DNA of 64,000 nucleotides from JBQTHD01 sp052390275 (GTDB taxonomy: Bacteria > Actinomycetota > Acidimicrobiia > Acidimicrobiales > AC-14), in NCBI GenBank assembly GCA_052390275.1, contig JBQTHD010000024.1, forward strand, positions 1-64,000, given 5' to 3'. The translations under genes were made by a program, and so were the position numbers. Below, in pieces: positions 41,906 to 50,205 of the stretch (position 1 is its first letter; every line of letters starts with the position of its first letter). Below the pieces are notes generated by a model. That model was not told where the DNA came from. It searched no databases and saw only the letters and a program-made list of their open reading frames with translations.

Positions 41906-43132
41906 ATGGACGACCGACCCCGAAACCTCAAGACCATGCTCTCGGAGGCCAAGGACACCTCCGAGTTGATGATCGATCTTGGGTATGCCTCGCTCTTTTT
42001 TGGCGACGTGGCCATGGGGGAGGAGGTCGACGAGTTGGAGGACCGCCTTTCTGACCTGGTGCACGAGATGCGGGCCGTGTGCGTTCTGGCCGCCCGCAGT
42101 CCGCGGGATGCCGATGCCATGGCTTCGGTGCTCCAGGTGGTGGGGGCCATCGAGCGGTTGGGCAACGCAGCGGTGGATATCGCGCACATAGTCACTCGCC
42201 GCATCGACATTCCCCGGGCGCTGATCACCGACTTGGCCAAGGCTGAGGAGGTATCTCACCGTGTCCGGGTGCGGGAAGGCTCAGCAATGGCCCACCGCCG
42301 CCTGGCCGACCTCGAACTCCCGGTCGAGGTGGGGATGAGCGTGGTTGCCGTCCGCCGCGACCACGATTGGATGACCCACATTGACGGCGATCTGGTTCTC
42401 GGCCCGGGGGACGTGACCTTCCTCCAGGGAGCCGGCGCCGGCATCGACGAGTTGCGCGCTCTGGCCGGGGCCCCGGCCTGGGCGCCTCACGCCATCGACG
42501 AAGAGGCCGAGTTGTCAGATCTCGACCGGGCCATCGATGTCCTGGTGGAGATGAAGAACGTCTCGGAGGTGGCCGTGGGGCTCGCCTATTCGGCGCTGGT
42601 CCTGCGAGACGCTGGTTTGGCTGCCGAGGTGAACCATCTGGAGGATCGGTTGGATGCGATGAAGGAGCGCCTCCAACTGTGGGTCCTGCGCGCCGCCGGC
42701 GAGGTTGCGGACCCGTCCAAACTGCGGGGCCTGATGAATCTGGCGGGAGCGGCCGAGGAGATCGGCGACGCCGCCCAGCAGATGGTCTGGTTGGTGGAGG
42801 AGGGGGAGGAGTTGCACCCCATCCTGGCCCTGGCCCTGGGCGACGCTGACGAGGTGGTGGTGCAGGTTCCGGTGGCTGCCGGTTCTGCAGCCGACGGGGC
42901 AACGCTTGCCGGCCTGCGCCTGGAGACCGAGACGGGCTTCTACCTCCTGGCCATTCGCCGGGGCGGGCGCTACCAGTACCGGCCCCGGGGTGACGCGGTG
43001 CTGCGATCGGGCGACGAGTTGATCGCGACCGGGCCCGACGAGGGCCACCGGCTTCTCGCCGAGGTGTGCGGCTACAACCTCGTGGCCGACGAAGCCACCG
43101 GTTCTCACGAACTGGTTCGCCCCGGGCGCTGA
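41906..43132 (+). CDS. PhoU/TrkA-C domain regulator of the cation permease
   Basis: 408 aa from ATG 41906. Two repeats, each a PhoU-like helical bundle followed by an RCK-C (TrkA-C) domain. First: LMIDLGYASLFFGDVAMGEE, VDELEDRLSDLVHEMR, then LELPVEVGMSVVAVRRD. Second: VAVGLAYSALVLRDAGLAAE, VNHLEDRLDAMKERL, then LRLETETGFYLLAIRRGGRY. RCK-C domains bind small ligands or ions and gate channels. In archaea and some bacteria such proteins are encoded next to SLC41-like permeases, as here. Confidence 0.8.
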   Translation: MDDRPRNLKTMLSEAKDTSELMIDLGYASLFFGDVAMGEEVDELEDRLSDLVHEMRAVCVLAARSPRDADAMASVLQVVGAIERLGNAAVDIAHIVTRRIDIPRALITDLAKAEEVSHRVRVREGSAMAHRRLADLELPVEVGMSVVAVRRDHDWMTHIDGDLVLGPGDVTFLQGAGAGIDELRALAGAPAWAPHAIDEEAELSDLDRAIDVLVEMKNVSEVAVGLAYSALVLRDAGLAAEVNHLEDRLDAMKERLQLWVLRAAGEVADPSKLRGLMNLAGAAEEIGDAAQQMVWLVEEGEELHPILALALGDADEVVVQVPVAAGSAADGATLAGLRLETETGFYLLAIRRGGRYQYRPRGDAVLRSGDELIATGPDEGHRLLAEVCGYNLVADEATGSHELVRPGR

Positions 43133-43154
43133 CGCCACGGCGCGGGCGAACGCC

Positions 43155-43196
43155 GGGCCACGCCCCCAGGGCCACGCCCCTGGGCCACGCCCCCGG
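43155..43196. repeat. Three tandem copies of a roughly 14-bp unit
   Basis: GGGCCACGCCCC recurs three times with small variations between the regulator gene and the next, convergent gene. Adjacent copies can pair partly with each other, which may form a hairpin between the convergent genes. Confidence 0.8.
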
Positions 43197-43221
43197 GGTG
43201 AGCGCAAGACCCCGGGAAGGT

Positions 43222-43758
43222 TCAGGCCACGGCTGCGCGGACCTGTTCCTGGCGCTGCTCCACCGTTCCGGAGAGGTGTTCGAAGGCCACGTCCGCGTCG
43301 GACAGCAACGTGACGATGCGCTGGTCGATATCGGCTTGAAAGGCGGTGTCATCGGGCCGGAGGCCGTCAAGGACGATGGGGAACTCCACCGGCAGGTAGA
43401 AGACCTTGTCGTAGCGGGAACGCAGGCCGTCGGTGGCGATGGCACGGGCCGCGAACCACAGATGGTCCTCCTTGCGCTCGGCCGGGCGGTTGTCCATGAC
43501 CCAGTCGGCGTAGGCCAGCACGTCGTAGACCGACCGGTCGGCCACGAAGTGTTCGTGACCCGACTCGGCCTGCCACTGCTTGAGAAAGATCAGGGTCTCG
43601 GTCTCGGCCGTCGCCGTCTGATCCAGAGGGAATCCCAGCGCCACCACCTCCCTGGCCACCTCGGGCAGCAGGGGAACTTCCCACTCCCGGGCGAACAGGT
43701 TGGCCAGCGTGGTCTTTCCGGTGGAGAACGATCCAACGAAGGCGATCTTCATGGCCAC
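43222..43758 (-). CDS. NadR-like AAA ATPase/kinase
   Basis: 178 aa. Walker A is FVGSFSTGKTTLANLFA. RSVYDVLAYADWVM contains the conserved Asp-Arg-Ser of AAA_28/NadR nicotinamide riboside kinase-like proteins. FYLPVEFPIVLDGLR is the partner strand of the family. The NadR adenylyltransferase and HTH domains are absent, so it is a stand-alone kinase-like NTPase with unknown substrate. It is convergent with the cation regulator and divergent from mca. Confidence 0.72.
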   Translation of the reverse strand: MAMKIAFVGSFSTGKTTLANLFAREWEVPLLPEVAREVVALGFPLDQTATAETETLIFLKQWQAESGHEHFVADRSVYDVLAYADWVMDNRPAERKEDHLWFAARAIATDGLRSRYDKVFYLPVEFPIVLDGLRPDDTAFQADIDQRIVTLLSDADVAFEHLSGTVEQRQEQVRAAVA

Positions 43759-43778
43759 AGTCTGGCAAGAATGTCGCC

Positions 43779-44708
43779 GTGGCCCCCTCGCCCGCGCTGA
43801 CCCTGGTGGCGGTACACGCCCACCCCGACGACGAATCCTCCAAGGGCCCCGCCACCGTGGCCCGCTACGCCCGCGCTGGGGTCCGCTGTGTCCTGGTCTG
43901 CTGCACGGGGGGAGAGGAGGGCGACATCCTCAATCCGGCCATGGACCGACCCGAGGTCCGAGCCGACCTGGGGGCTGTCCGGAGATCCGAGTTGATTCGT
44001 GCGGCAGCGGTGATCGGCTACGCCGAGGTGGTGTGGCTGGGGTACCGGGACTCGGGCATGGCCGGCAGTGAAGCCAATGCCCACCCGGACTGCTTCGCCC
44101 AGGCCGATCTGGCCGAGGCCGCCGGTCGGCTGGCGGCCGTGCTGCGCCAAGAACGCCCTCAGGTGGTCATCACCTATCCCGACGATCAGGGTGGATACCC
44201 CCACCCCGATCACCTGAGGGTGCACGAGGCGACCATGGCGGCAGTGGATCTGGCCGCCGATGGGACCTGGGAGGGGTCCGGGGCGGCCTGGGCGGTGCCC
44301 AGGGTCTATTACTCGGCCTGGTCCCGGGCTCGGTTCCGGGCCATTCACGCCCGCCTTCTGGCCGCCGGGGAGGAGTCTCCCTTCAGCGAGGAATGGCTGG
44401 CCCGGGAGGGCCTCGAGCACCGGGTCACCACCCGAATCCGTGTCCCCGGTGGCGGCGAGGTCCGCCGTCAGGCCCTGTTGTGCCACCAGACCCAGATCGA
44501 TCCGGCGTCGACGTTCTGGTTTCCCGAAGTCGCCCCCGACGCAGCCGTCACCGATGACAACAGCCGTGACGACGACTTGATGGAATCGCCGACCGACGAC
44601 TACATCCTGGCCACGTCGACCGTCGCCGGGACTGACGTCAGGGTCGCCGGCGGGGTCGCCGGCGGCGTCGCACCTGAGGATGACCTGTTCGCCGGACTAA
44701 GCCCGTGA
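43779..44708 (+). CDS. mca: Mycothiol S-conjugate amidase
   Basis: 309 aa from GTG 43779. PIG-L/LmbE zinc-amidase motifs: VAVHAHPDDESSKGPATVAR with metal His/Asp, VCCTGGEEGDILNPAMDRPE, and YPHPDHLRVHEA with the third ligand. The SKGPAT and LNPAMDRP stretches fit Mca rather than the deacetylase MshB. Mca cleaves mycothiol adducts of electrophiles to mercapturic acids for export, so the host probably makes mycothiol. The last 30 residues are a disordered Gly/Val/Ala tail. Confidence 0.88.
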   Translation: MAPSPALTLVAVHAHPDDESSKGPATVARYARAGVRCVLVCCTGGEEGDILNPAMDRPEVRADLGAVRRSELIRAAAVIGYAEVVWLGYRDSGMAGSEANAHPDCFAQADLAEAAGRLAAVLRQERPQVVITYPDDQGGYPHPDHLRVHEATMAAVDLAADGTWEGSGAAWAVPRVYYSAWSRARFRAIHARLLAAGEESPFSEEWLAREGLEHRVTTRIRVPGGGEVRRQALLCHQTQIDPASTFWFPEVAPDAAVTDDNSRDDDLMESPTDDYILATSTVAGTDVRVAGGVAGGVAPEDDLFAGLSP

Positions 44709-44763
44709 CGGCCCGGTAACGTCGCCCGCTGGCACCTTTGAGTGGCATCTATCGAGGAGGACA

Positions 44764-45150
44764 ATGCACAAGTACCTGACCCAGCCCTGGCTCGACGCCC
44801 AGAAAGACCTGGCCCAGGCGTTTCCCGAACGCCCGGGTGCCACGGCCCGGATGCAGTACAACGTCACCGGGGGACCGGATGGGCCCATCAAGTACTACTG
44901 GGTCGTGGTCAACGGCAAGGTCCTGGAGGATCAGCTGGGCGAGGACCCCGACGCCGAGTTCACTCTGACTTTGACCATCGAGGACTCCATCAAGATCCAA
45001 AAGGGTGAACTCGATCCCAATGCCGCCTTCATGCAGGGCCGCATCAAGGTGAGCGGCAACATGGGCAAGCTCATGAGCCTGCTTCCGTTGACGCAGAGTC
45101 CGGAGTACAAAGCGATCCAGGAGAACATTCGGGCCGTCACCGAGTACTGA
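44764..45150 (+). CDS. SCP2 sterol-transfer-like protein
   Basis: 128 aa with a strong GAGGAGG ribosome binding site. ARMQYNVTGGPDGPIKYYWV, DAEFTLTLTIEDSIKIQKGE and DPNAAFMQGRIKVSGNMGKL are typical of stand-alone SCP2 lipid-carrier proteins. They bind lipids or acyl-CoA in a hydrophobic tunnel. The gene stands alone, convergent with the ferritin-like genes. Confidence 0.88.
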   Translation: MHKYLTQPWLDAQKDLAQAFPERPGATARMQYNVTGGPDGPIKYYWVVVNGKVLEDQLGEDPDAEFTLTLTIEDSIKIQKGELDPNAAFMQGRIKVSGNMGKLMSLLPLTQSPEYKAIQENIRAVTEY

Positions 45151-45163
45151 TTGCAAGTTTCGA

Positions 45164-45871
45164 TCACACGCCCGATCCCACGGGGACAGCGTCCCGGTTG
45201 GTGATAAAGCCGTCGGGCGGGACAGGTGGCCGGGCCGGCAGGCCGATGATGGTGCCGAGCACGGCCAGGTGGCGGGCGCTGGCCCCGGCCCCGGCCAAAA
45301 GTGCGGGGTTGAGGCGGCGGTCCCCCATGGACCCCACGGCGAAGACGGCGGTGGCCAGCGTTATCGACTCGGCCTCGTAAGCCAGGTCGAACAGGTCCTT
45401 TTCGGTCCGGGCTGCGGCCAGCGGTTCGGCCAGCCGGGCGGCCACCTCGGGGTTGGGCGATCCGAACGCCAGGTTGGGGCCGATGGGCCGCGTGGCGTCG
45501 TCCATCCGTTGCGCGGCGCCCCGGCTCCGTTCGCCCATGTGGCGGGCCAGGTCCCGAGCCTCCTCGGACAGAAGACCCGAGGCGACGGCCCGGTTGTAGA
45601 TGTCCGCCGCCAACCAGTGCAGCGACGAAACCGTCCGCAGGACGACGGCGTCGGTAACCGGGGCCAGGGTGGAGGGGGACCCCCGGCCCGGGTCAGGTCG
45701 GGCCGGACCTCCGCCGGAGCATCCGGCGAGGGCCCAACCGGGCAGAAGCGAGGCGGCCAGGGTCAGCAATTGGCGGCGGGAGAGGGACGCTGAGGCCCCG
45801 TCCACGAACTCCTGCCAGGGCAACCGGTGGGAAAACGGGGCGGGCCCGGGCACAGAGGTGCGGTCCGTCAT
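45164..45871 (-). CDS. Tat-exported ferritin-like lipoprotein
   Basis: 235 aa. The N-terminus has a twin-arginine pattern (SRRQLLTLAASLLP) and a lipobox (LAGC), so it is probably a Tat-secreted lipoprotein. The mature part is helical with YNRAVASGLLSEEARDLARH, MGERSRGAAQRM and YEAESITLATAVFAVG, similar to the four-helix ferritin-like domain found in pairs in actinobacteria. Iron ligands cannot be confirmed by eye. It starts inside the end of the preceding ferritin-like gene (4-bp overlap). Confidence 0.65.
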   Translation of the reverse strand: MTDRTSVPGPAPFSHRLPWQEFVDGASASLSRRQLLTLAASLLPGWALAGCSGGGPARPDPGRGSPSTLAPVTDAVVLRTVSSLHWLAADIYNRAVASGLLSEEARDLARHMGERSRGAAQRMDDATRPIGPNLAFGSPNPEVAARLAEPLAAARTEKDLFDLAYEAESITLATAVFAVGSMGDRRLNPALLAGAGASARHLAVLGTIIGLPARPPVPPDGFITNRDAVPVGSGV

Positions 45872-46776
45872 GTCCCCGCCCCGACGGTGGTGTCCGGCGA
45901 TCCGTCGTCCCTCTTGCCGTCCTTCCTTCGGGTGGTCGTGGGTGCGGGAAGGGTGGCTGTGGTCGAGGGCGACGGGAGGGTCGTGGCGGTGGAGGTCGGG
46001 CCTGTCCCACCGGGCGCCGCGGGCGAGGTCGTAGTGGGCCCGGGACGCCGGGTGGTGGTGGGAGCGGTGGCTCCGGAACCCGATTCCGGCCCGGGTGCGT
46101 TCTCGGACCCGGGGGAGTCGGGCCTGGCCGCCTGCTCGAGGGCGGAACCGTCAGGCCCCTGGGCTGGAAAGGACGTGGGATCGAGGCGAGCGGAGTCGAC
46201 CTCCACCGGCCCCGGGCCGATGGCGGCTCGCGGGTCGCGGCCCAGGGACATGGTCAAGACGGTGGCCTGGGCACACTCGACCGGCATGATCGACGCCAAC
46301 AGCCGCAAGCCGGGGGTCGACCGCAACGTGGCCAAGGTGTGCAGGTGGGTGGCGGCCAGGTTGTTCTCCAATTCAGACAACAGCGCCACCAGACGGTCCG
46401 ATCCAGCCGCGGCTGCGGTGTTGACCCGCGGGGCCAGTGCGGCGGCCAGGGTGGCATTGGGCCCGCTGAAGCCGCCCTCGGGTCCGGCTGCGGCGGCCAG
46501 GGCCTTTGCGTAGTCCCGATGGTGGGCGCCGAAGCCGGTCGCCAGGTCGGCGACGGCAGGGGCCAGACGGCCGCTTCCCAGGATGACGTCATAGGCGGTG
46601 GCCACCACCGACTCCAGCCCGGCCAGATAAGCCAGCGGCCAGGTGGCCGGTGTCGGAGAACTGGGTATCGGAGGGGTGGTGGCAGGCGGCTGGGAGCCCG
46701 GCGTCGACGACGGACTCTGGGCGGCCACCTGGGCCAGAGTAGGACGGAGCAACCCGGCCCGCGGGGAGGCGGGCAT
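45868..46776 (-). CDS. Ferritin-like protein with Ser/Thr/Pro-rich tail
   Basis: 302 aa from ATG 46776; an in-frame stop 45 nt upstream excludes a longer N-terminus, and no clear signal peptide is seen. Residues about 50-185 are helical (AYLAGLESVVATAYDVILGS, FGAHHRDYAKALAAAAG, LLSELENNLAATHLHTLATL) with a Glu and a His-His pair that fit a ferritin-like bundle. The last roughly 110 residues are rich in Thr, Pro, Ser and Gly. It heads a two-gene operon divergent from the sigma factor; the pair may belong to its regulon. Confidence 0.6.
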   Translation of the reverse strand: MPASPRAGLLRPTLAQVAAQSPSSTPGSQPPATTPPIPSSPTPATWPLAYLAGLESVVATAYDVILGSGRLAPAVADLATGFGAHHRDYAKALAAAAGPEGGFSGPNATLAAALAPRVNTAAAAGSDRLVALLSELENNLAATHLHTLATLRSTPGLRLLASIMPVECAQATVLTMSLGRDPRAAIGPGPVEVDSARLDPTSFPAQGPDGSALEQAARPDSPGSENAPGPESGSGATAPTTTRRPGPTTTSPAAPGGTGPTSTATTLPSPSTTATLPAPTTTRRKDGKRDDGSPDTTVGAGT

Positions 46777-46866
46777 CCGCCGCGGGGCTGGGCGCCGTAA
46801 ACCATGCCGAGTCGTGCCTTACGGCTGACCGGCCAAAACGACAGACTGGGTGGCGAGATACCGCTG

Positions 46867-47448
46867 ATGACCGACCGACTAAGCGATGCCAGCGATGCCG
46901 CCGTGGTAGTGGCCATTGGTCGCTACCGGGAGGATGCTCTCGCCGAGGCTTACCGCCGCCATGCGGGCGCCGCCTACGCCCTGGCCCGCCGGCTCCTGGT
47001 TGACCGCCAGTTGGCCGAGGAGGTCCTCCAGGAAGTCTTTCTGCGGCTGTGGCGCAACCCCGAGCGGTTCGATGCCGATCGGGGCAGCCTGCGTTCCTAC
47101 CTGCTGGCCCAGACCCACGGGCGCTCGGTGGACCTCCTTCGGTCCGAGACGTCGCGGCGCCGGCGGGAGGAGCGAGAGGCCCGGGAAACCGCCGAAGCCG
47201 GCGGTGATATCGAGCGGGAAGTGATGGACCTGGCGGTGGCCGAGGAAGTGAAGCGGGCGGTGGCCGATCTGCCCGTGGATGAGCGCAAGGCCATCGAACT
47301 GGCGTACTTCAGCGGACACACCTACCGGCAGGTGGCTCAGATGCTCGACGCCCCGGAAGGGACGGTCAAGAGCCGGATCCGGTCCGGGCTCCGGCGTATG
47401 CGGGTGGACCTGGCGGCCGCAGGGGTGGGGTCATGGTCCGAACACTGA
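46867..47448 (+). CDS. ECF RNA polymerase sigma factor
   Basis: 193 aa from ATG 46867; an earlier in-frame ATG at 46804 adds a weak extension. Region 2 is AEAYRRHAGAAYALARRLLV then EEVLQEVFLRLWRN, and region 4 is VDERKAIELAYFSGHTYRQV then APEGTVKSRIRSGLRRMR. The type resembles SigK. It overlaps the anti-sigma gene by 16 bp, so both are made together; release of the sigma factor after an envelope signal is the usual logic. Confidence 0.9.
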   Translation: MTDRLSDASDAAVVVAIGRYREDALAEAYRRHAGAAYALARRLLVDRQLAEEVLQEVFLRLWRNPERFDADRGSLRSYLLAQTHGRSVDLLRSETSRRRREEREARETAEAGGDIEREVMDLAVAEEVKRAVADLPVDERKAIELAYFSGHTYRQVAQMLDAPEGTVKSRIRSGLRRMRVDLAAAGVGSWSEH

Positions 47449-48233
47449 CCCACAACGAAGCCGCCGAACTGCTGGGGCCTTTGGCCCTGGACGCCATTGA
47501 AGCCGATGAACGCCTGGAGGTGGAGGACCACGTCGCCTCCTGTGGTGCCTGCCAACTGGAGTTGTCCGACCACCGGGAGGTGGCCGCCATGCTGACCACC
47601 GGGTGGATCCCGGCCCCCGAAGGTCTCTGGGACCGGATTGCCTCCTCGCTGGAAGAGGCCCCCCCTCCGCTGGACCTGGCCACGGTCACCGCTCTTCGCC
47701 CGGCGCGGGCGGGGACGATGGGTGTTCCCGATCGACGCTCCGACGGTGGCCACCGGTGGTCCAGGCTGTGGCGTGGTCCGGCTGCGGCCGCCGCCGTGGC
47801 CGCGTCCGTGGTCATGGGGGCGCTGGGCGGAGGAATGCTGGTGGAGGGCCGCAACCTCGGAGACCTGGCTGCCAGACTGGGAGACTCGGATCTGGAACAG
47901 GCGGCCAACGCCGCCCAGGTTGACCCCCAGGCTCGCAAGGTCACCATGCGCTCGCCTGATGGATTGGTTTTTGCCGAAGCGGTGATGACCGGCGACGGGA
48001 CCGGCTTTTTGGTCAAGGACAACTTGCCGACCCTCGGACCTGACCGCACCTACCAACTGTGGGCCGTGGTTGACGGCCAGACCATCTCGGTGGGGGTGCT
48101 GGGGTCAGCCCCCGACCGGGTGGCCTTCCGAGCCGCCGCTCCCATCGACGCCCTGGCCATAAGCGAGGAGAAGGCCGGCGGCGTGGAGCGCTCGGCCGGG
48201 GCCCCGGTAGCCGTCGGGCTCCTGGCCGCGTGA
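47433..48233 (+). CDS. RskA-type anti-sigma factor
   Basis: 266 aa. The N-terminal zinc-containing anti-sigma motif is VEDHVASCGACQLELSDHRE (His-x3-Cys-x2-Cys) at residues about 30-50. One membrane segment (AAAAAVAASVVMGALGGGML) is near residue 115. The extracytoplasmic RskA domain includes YQLWAVVDGQTISVGVLGSA. It should hold the sigma factor at the membrane until proteolysis. Confidence 0.88.
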   Translation: MVRTLTHNEAAELLGPLALDAIEADERLEVEDHVASCGACQLELSDHREVAAMLTTGWIPAPEGLWDRIASSLEEAPPPLDLATVTALRPARAGTMGVPDRRSDGGHRWSRLWRGPAAAAAVAASVVMGALGGGMLVEGRNLGDLAARLGDSDLEQAANAAQVDPQARKVTMRSPDGLVFAEAVMTGDGTGFLVKDNLPTLGPDRTYQLWAVVDGQTISVGVLGSAPDRVAFRAAAPIDALAISEEKAGGVERSAGAPVAVGLLAA

Positions 48234-48254
48234 AGGTGGCCGCCCGGCTCTGAG

Positions 48255-48295
48255 GGTTCGAGACGGCCTTTCGCTGGCCGGCGTGACTCGAAACC
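48255..48295. terminator. Inverted repeat between convergent genes
   Basis: GGTTCGAG and CTCGAAACC frame an inner CGGCC/GGCCG pair, and CCTAAG...CTTAGG follows a few bases later. No T-run follows, so termination is only suggested by position between the convergent anti-sigma and nuclease genes. Confidence 0.35.
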
Positions 48296-48348
48296 TTCCT
48301 AAGCCGACGGCCAAGACTTTCTTAGGACTCGTCTGTCAACAGGACGGC

Positions 48349-48915
48349 TCACCGGGGACACGATGACCACAACCCCCGTCCCTGGTCCCGGGCCAGCGAG
48401 GCAGCGGCCGCCATCTCGCCGTCGTGGGCGTAGTTGGGGGCAATGGCCAGGACTCTCCCGTAGCCGCCGGCCAGAATCGACCGGTTGACGAACAGGAGGT
48501 CAGGCAACCGGTAGATGTAGGCCAGGGTTCGCCCGTAGGCGTCTGACTGCTCCACGTCTCCCACCAGGCGAACGGTGGTTCCAGGGGGAAGCAATTTCTT
48601 CAGGTAGTTCGATGCTTCCTGGCCGTAGCACTGCACCGGGCGGTTGGGATCGGAGGTTTCGGGGGTGTCCACCCCGATGAGGCGGATCCGCCGACGCCCG
48701 GTCACCACCACCGTGTCCCCATCCACCACTTGCTCAACGACTGTGTCCAGACCCGCTGGCAGAATTGCCGAAGCGGGCCCAGCGGCTGTAGTGACCACAA
48801 CCGCGCCCCGCAGCCCGGTGGTGCCGCCGCCGCAGGCCGCCCCGACGATGGCCAGAACAAGCCACAACGTGGCCGGGCCCAGGAGCCGCCGGACCCGGGG
48901 GAGCGGAGACTTCAT
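48349..48915 (-). CDS. Secreted thermonuclease-like lipoprotein (SNase)
   Basis: 188 aa. The signal segment ends in a lipobox (IVGAACGG). SNase motifs: VVDGDTVVVTGRRRIRLIGV followed by DTPET (metal Asp and catalytic Arg), YGQEASNYLKKLL, and SDAYGRTLAYIY with the second Arg. It degrades DNA or RNA outside the cytoplasmic membrane. It starts 1 bp after the stop of a small upstream gene. Confidence 0.88.
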   Translation of the reverse strand: MKSPLPRVRRLLGPATLWLVLAIVGAACGGGTTGLRGAVVVTTAAGPASAILPAGLDTVVEQVVDGDTVVVTGRRRIRLIGVDTPETSDPNRPVQCYGQEASNYLKKLLPPGTTVRLVGDVEQSDAYGRTLAYIYRLPDLLFVNRSILAGGYGRVLAIAPNYAHDGEMAAAASLARDQGRGLWSSCPR

Positions 48916-49142
48916 GCTGCCCGCCGACGAGGTTCATCCGGAGCAGGCGGGGGCGGAGCCGCTGCCAGGGCCAGCCGGACCTGGCGCAGGCCCCGCCGGG
49001 CAGCGGCCCGCGCCGCCTCGTCGAAGACCCCGATCTCCTCGTTCGTCGGGGCGGCGGCCGTCGGGGTGTGGGCCGCGGAGATGGGATGAAGCAGGTCGGG
49101 CAGCAACGAAAGCTGTTGTGGACGGCGGGTGCCGGTGGTCAT
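48912..49142 (-). CDS. Small hypothetical protein upstream of the nuclease
   Basis: 76 aa from ATG 49142, preceded by AAGG 6-8 nt upstream. It has a Pro/Ala/Arg-rich composition with a central helix (EEIGVFDEAARAAARRGLRQ). It is not recognised. The stop overlaps the nuclease start (ATGA), which supports real translation and coupling. Confidence 0.5.
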   Translation of the reverse strand: MTTGTRRPQQLSLLPDLLHPISAAHTPTAAAPTNEEIGVFDEAARAAARRGLRQVRLALAAAPPPPAPDEPRRRAA

Positions 49143-49421
49143 GGGCTCACCTTGACAGCCGCCTGTGACATTTTTCGGGCCAGCCGGCACGGGCGCAACG
49201 TCTTGGTACCTGCGCGCCGCGGGGGCGAAACTGCCGTTGCCAGGGGGACTGATCCCGCTAGGGTGACGACCGACCAAACCCCGGAGTCCGATCCTTGGAT
49301 TCTCGGGGTCAAGCCGGGCCTGTGGCCGGACGATGACTTGCCTGGTTGACCAGTTCAAGCAGTGAGGCCCGGGGGTACCGCTCTCGGGAACATCGGAGAA
49401 GGTCGGGTGTTGGAGGGAACC

Positions 49422-49601
49422 ATGAGCGACACGGTTGAATCGGACGCCATCCACCAGGCGCTGGAGATCATCGATCGAAGCCTGGCCGTGATGCACTCCC
49501 GGGAGTTGGTTTCCACGGCGGAGGTCACCGACCTCCTGTTGGATATGCGCTCATTGCTGGGGTCGCCCGACGCCATGAATCTGGCGGCGGTAGCGAACTA
49601 G
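49422..49601 (+). CDS. Small helical hypothetical protein
   Basis: 59 aa with GGAGGG before the ATG. The protein is a helical hairpin (ESDAIHQALEIIDRSLAVMH and STAEVTDLLLDMRSLLGS) without membrane segments. No family is recognised. The ribosome binding site and amino-acid composition support a real gene. Confidence 0.65.
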   Translation: MSDTVESDAIHQALEIIDRSLAVMHSRELVSTAEVTDLLLDMRSLLGSPDAMNLAAVAN

Positions 49602-49608
49602 GGGGCCC

Positions 49609-50193
49609 TCACATCACAGGTAAAGGGACCAGCCTCCGGACCGCCAGGCCGAACAGGCAGCCCAGCACCGCCCCCCCCAGGACATCGGAGGCGTGGTGCA
49701 TCCCCACGTGGATTCGGCTGGCCGACACCACCAGGGCGGCCAGGGCGTAGAGAGCGACCCAGGGGTCGTCCTCTCCCAGCACGATCAGGGCGCTGAAGGC
49801 AGCGGTCGTGTGTCCGCTGGGAAAGCTGCTGGTCAGCGGTTGGCGCAGGTGCCGAGGATGGGCGATGGGCCCAATTGGCCGCTTCCGCCGGAACAAAGAC
49901 TTGAAGGCCCCGTTGACCAGGAACGATTCCGCCACGGCGCTCACTGAGAGTCGTACTCCGGCGGCCAGGTCCCGGTCCGATCGCAGTGCCCGGGCGGCCG
50001 CCAACAAGTGCCACAGCAGGCTGAAATCGCCCAGATCCGACGCCGTATAGAACAGCCGGTCGGCCCAGGGCCGACCCCGCAGGCGGACGAAGACGTCCTC
50101 TGCGGCGCGATCCAAACGATCGATCCAGACGTGCGGGCCTTCGGCGCTGCTGGTGGCCTGCGACCGGCTGAGAATGGGCACCCAGGTCACCAT
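49609..50193 (-). CDS. PAP2-family membrane phosphatase
   Basis: 194 aa. The three PAP2 motifs are present: KSLFRRKRP, SFPSGHTTAAF and SRIHVGMHHASDVLGG. About four membrane segments. Substrates in the family include phosphatidate and undecaprenyl pyrophosphate; which one applies is not visible. It lies downstream of and on the same strand as the hydrolase and DUF72 genes. Confidence 0.88.
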   Translation of the reverse strand: MVTWVPILSRSQATSSAEGPHVWIDRLDRAAEDVFVRLRGRPWADRLFYTASDLGDFSLLWHLLAAARALRSDRDLAAGVRLSVSAVAESFLVNGAFKSLFRRKRPIGPIAHPRHLRQPLTSSFPSGHTTAAFSALIVLGEDDPWVALYALAALVVSASRIHVGMHHASDVLGGAVLGCLFGLAVRRLVPLPVM

Positions 50194-50205
50194 CGCCGGC
50201 GCAGG

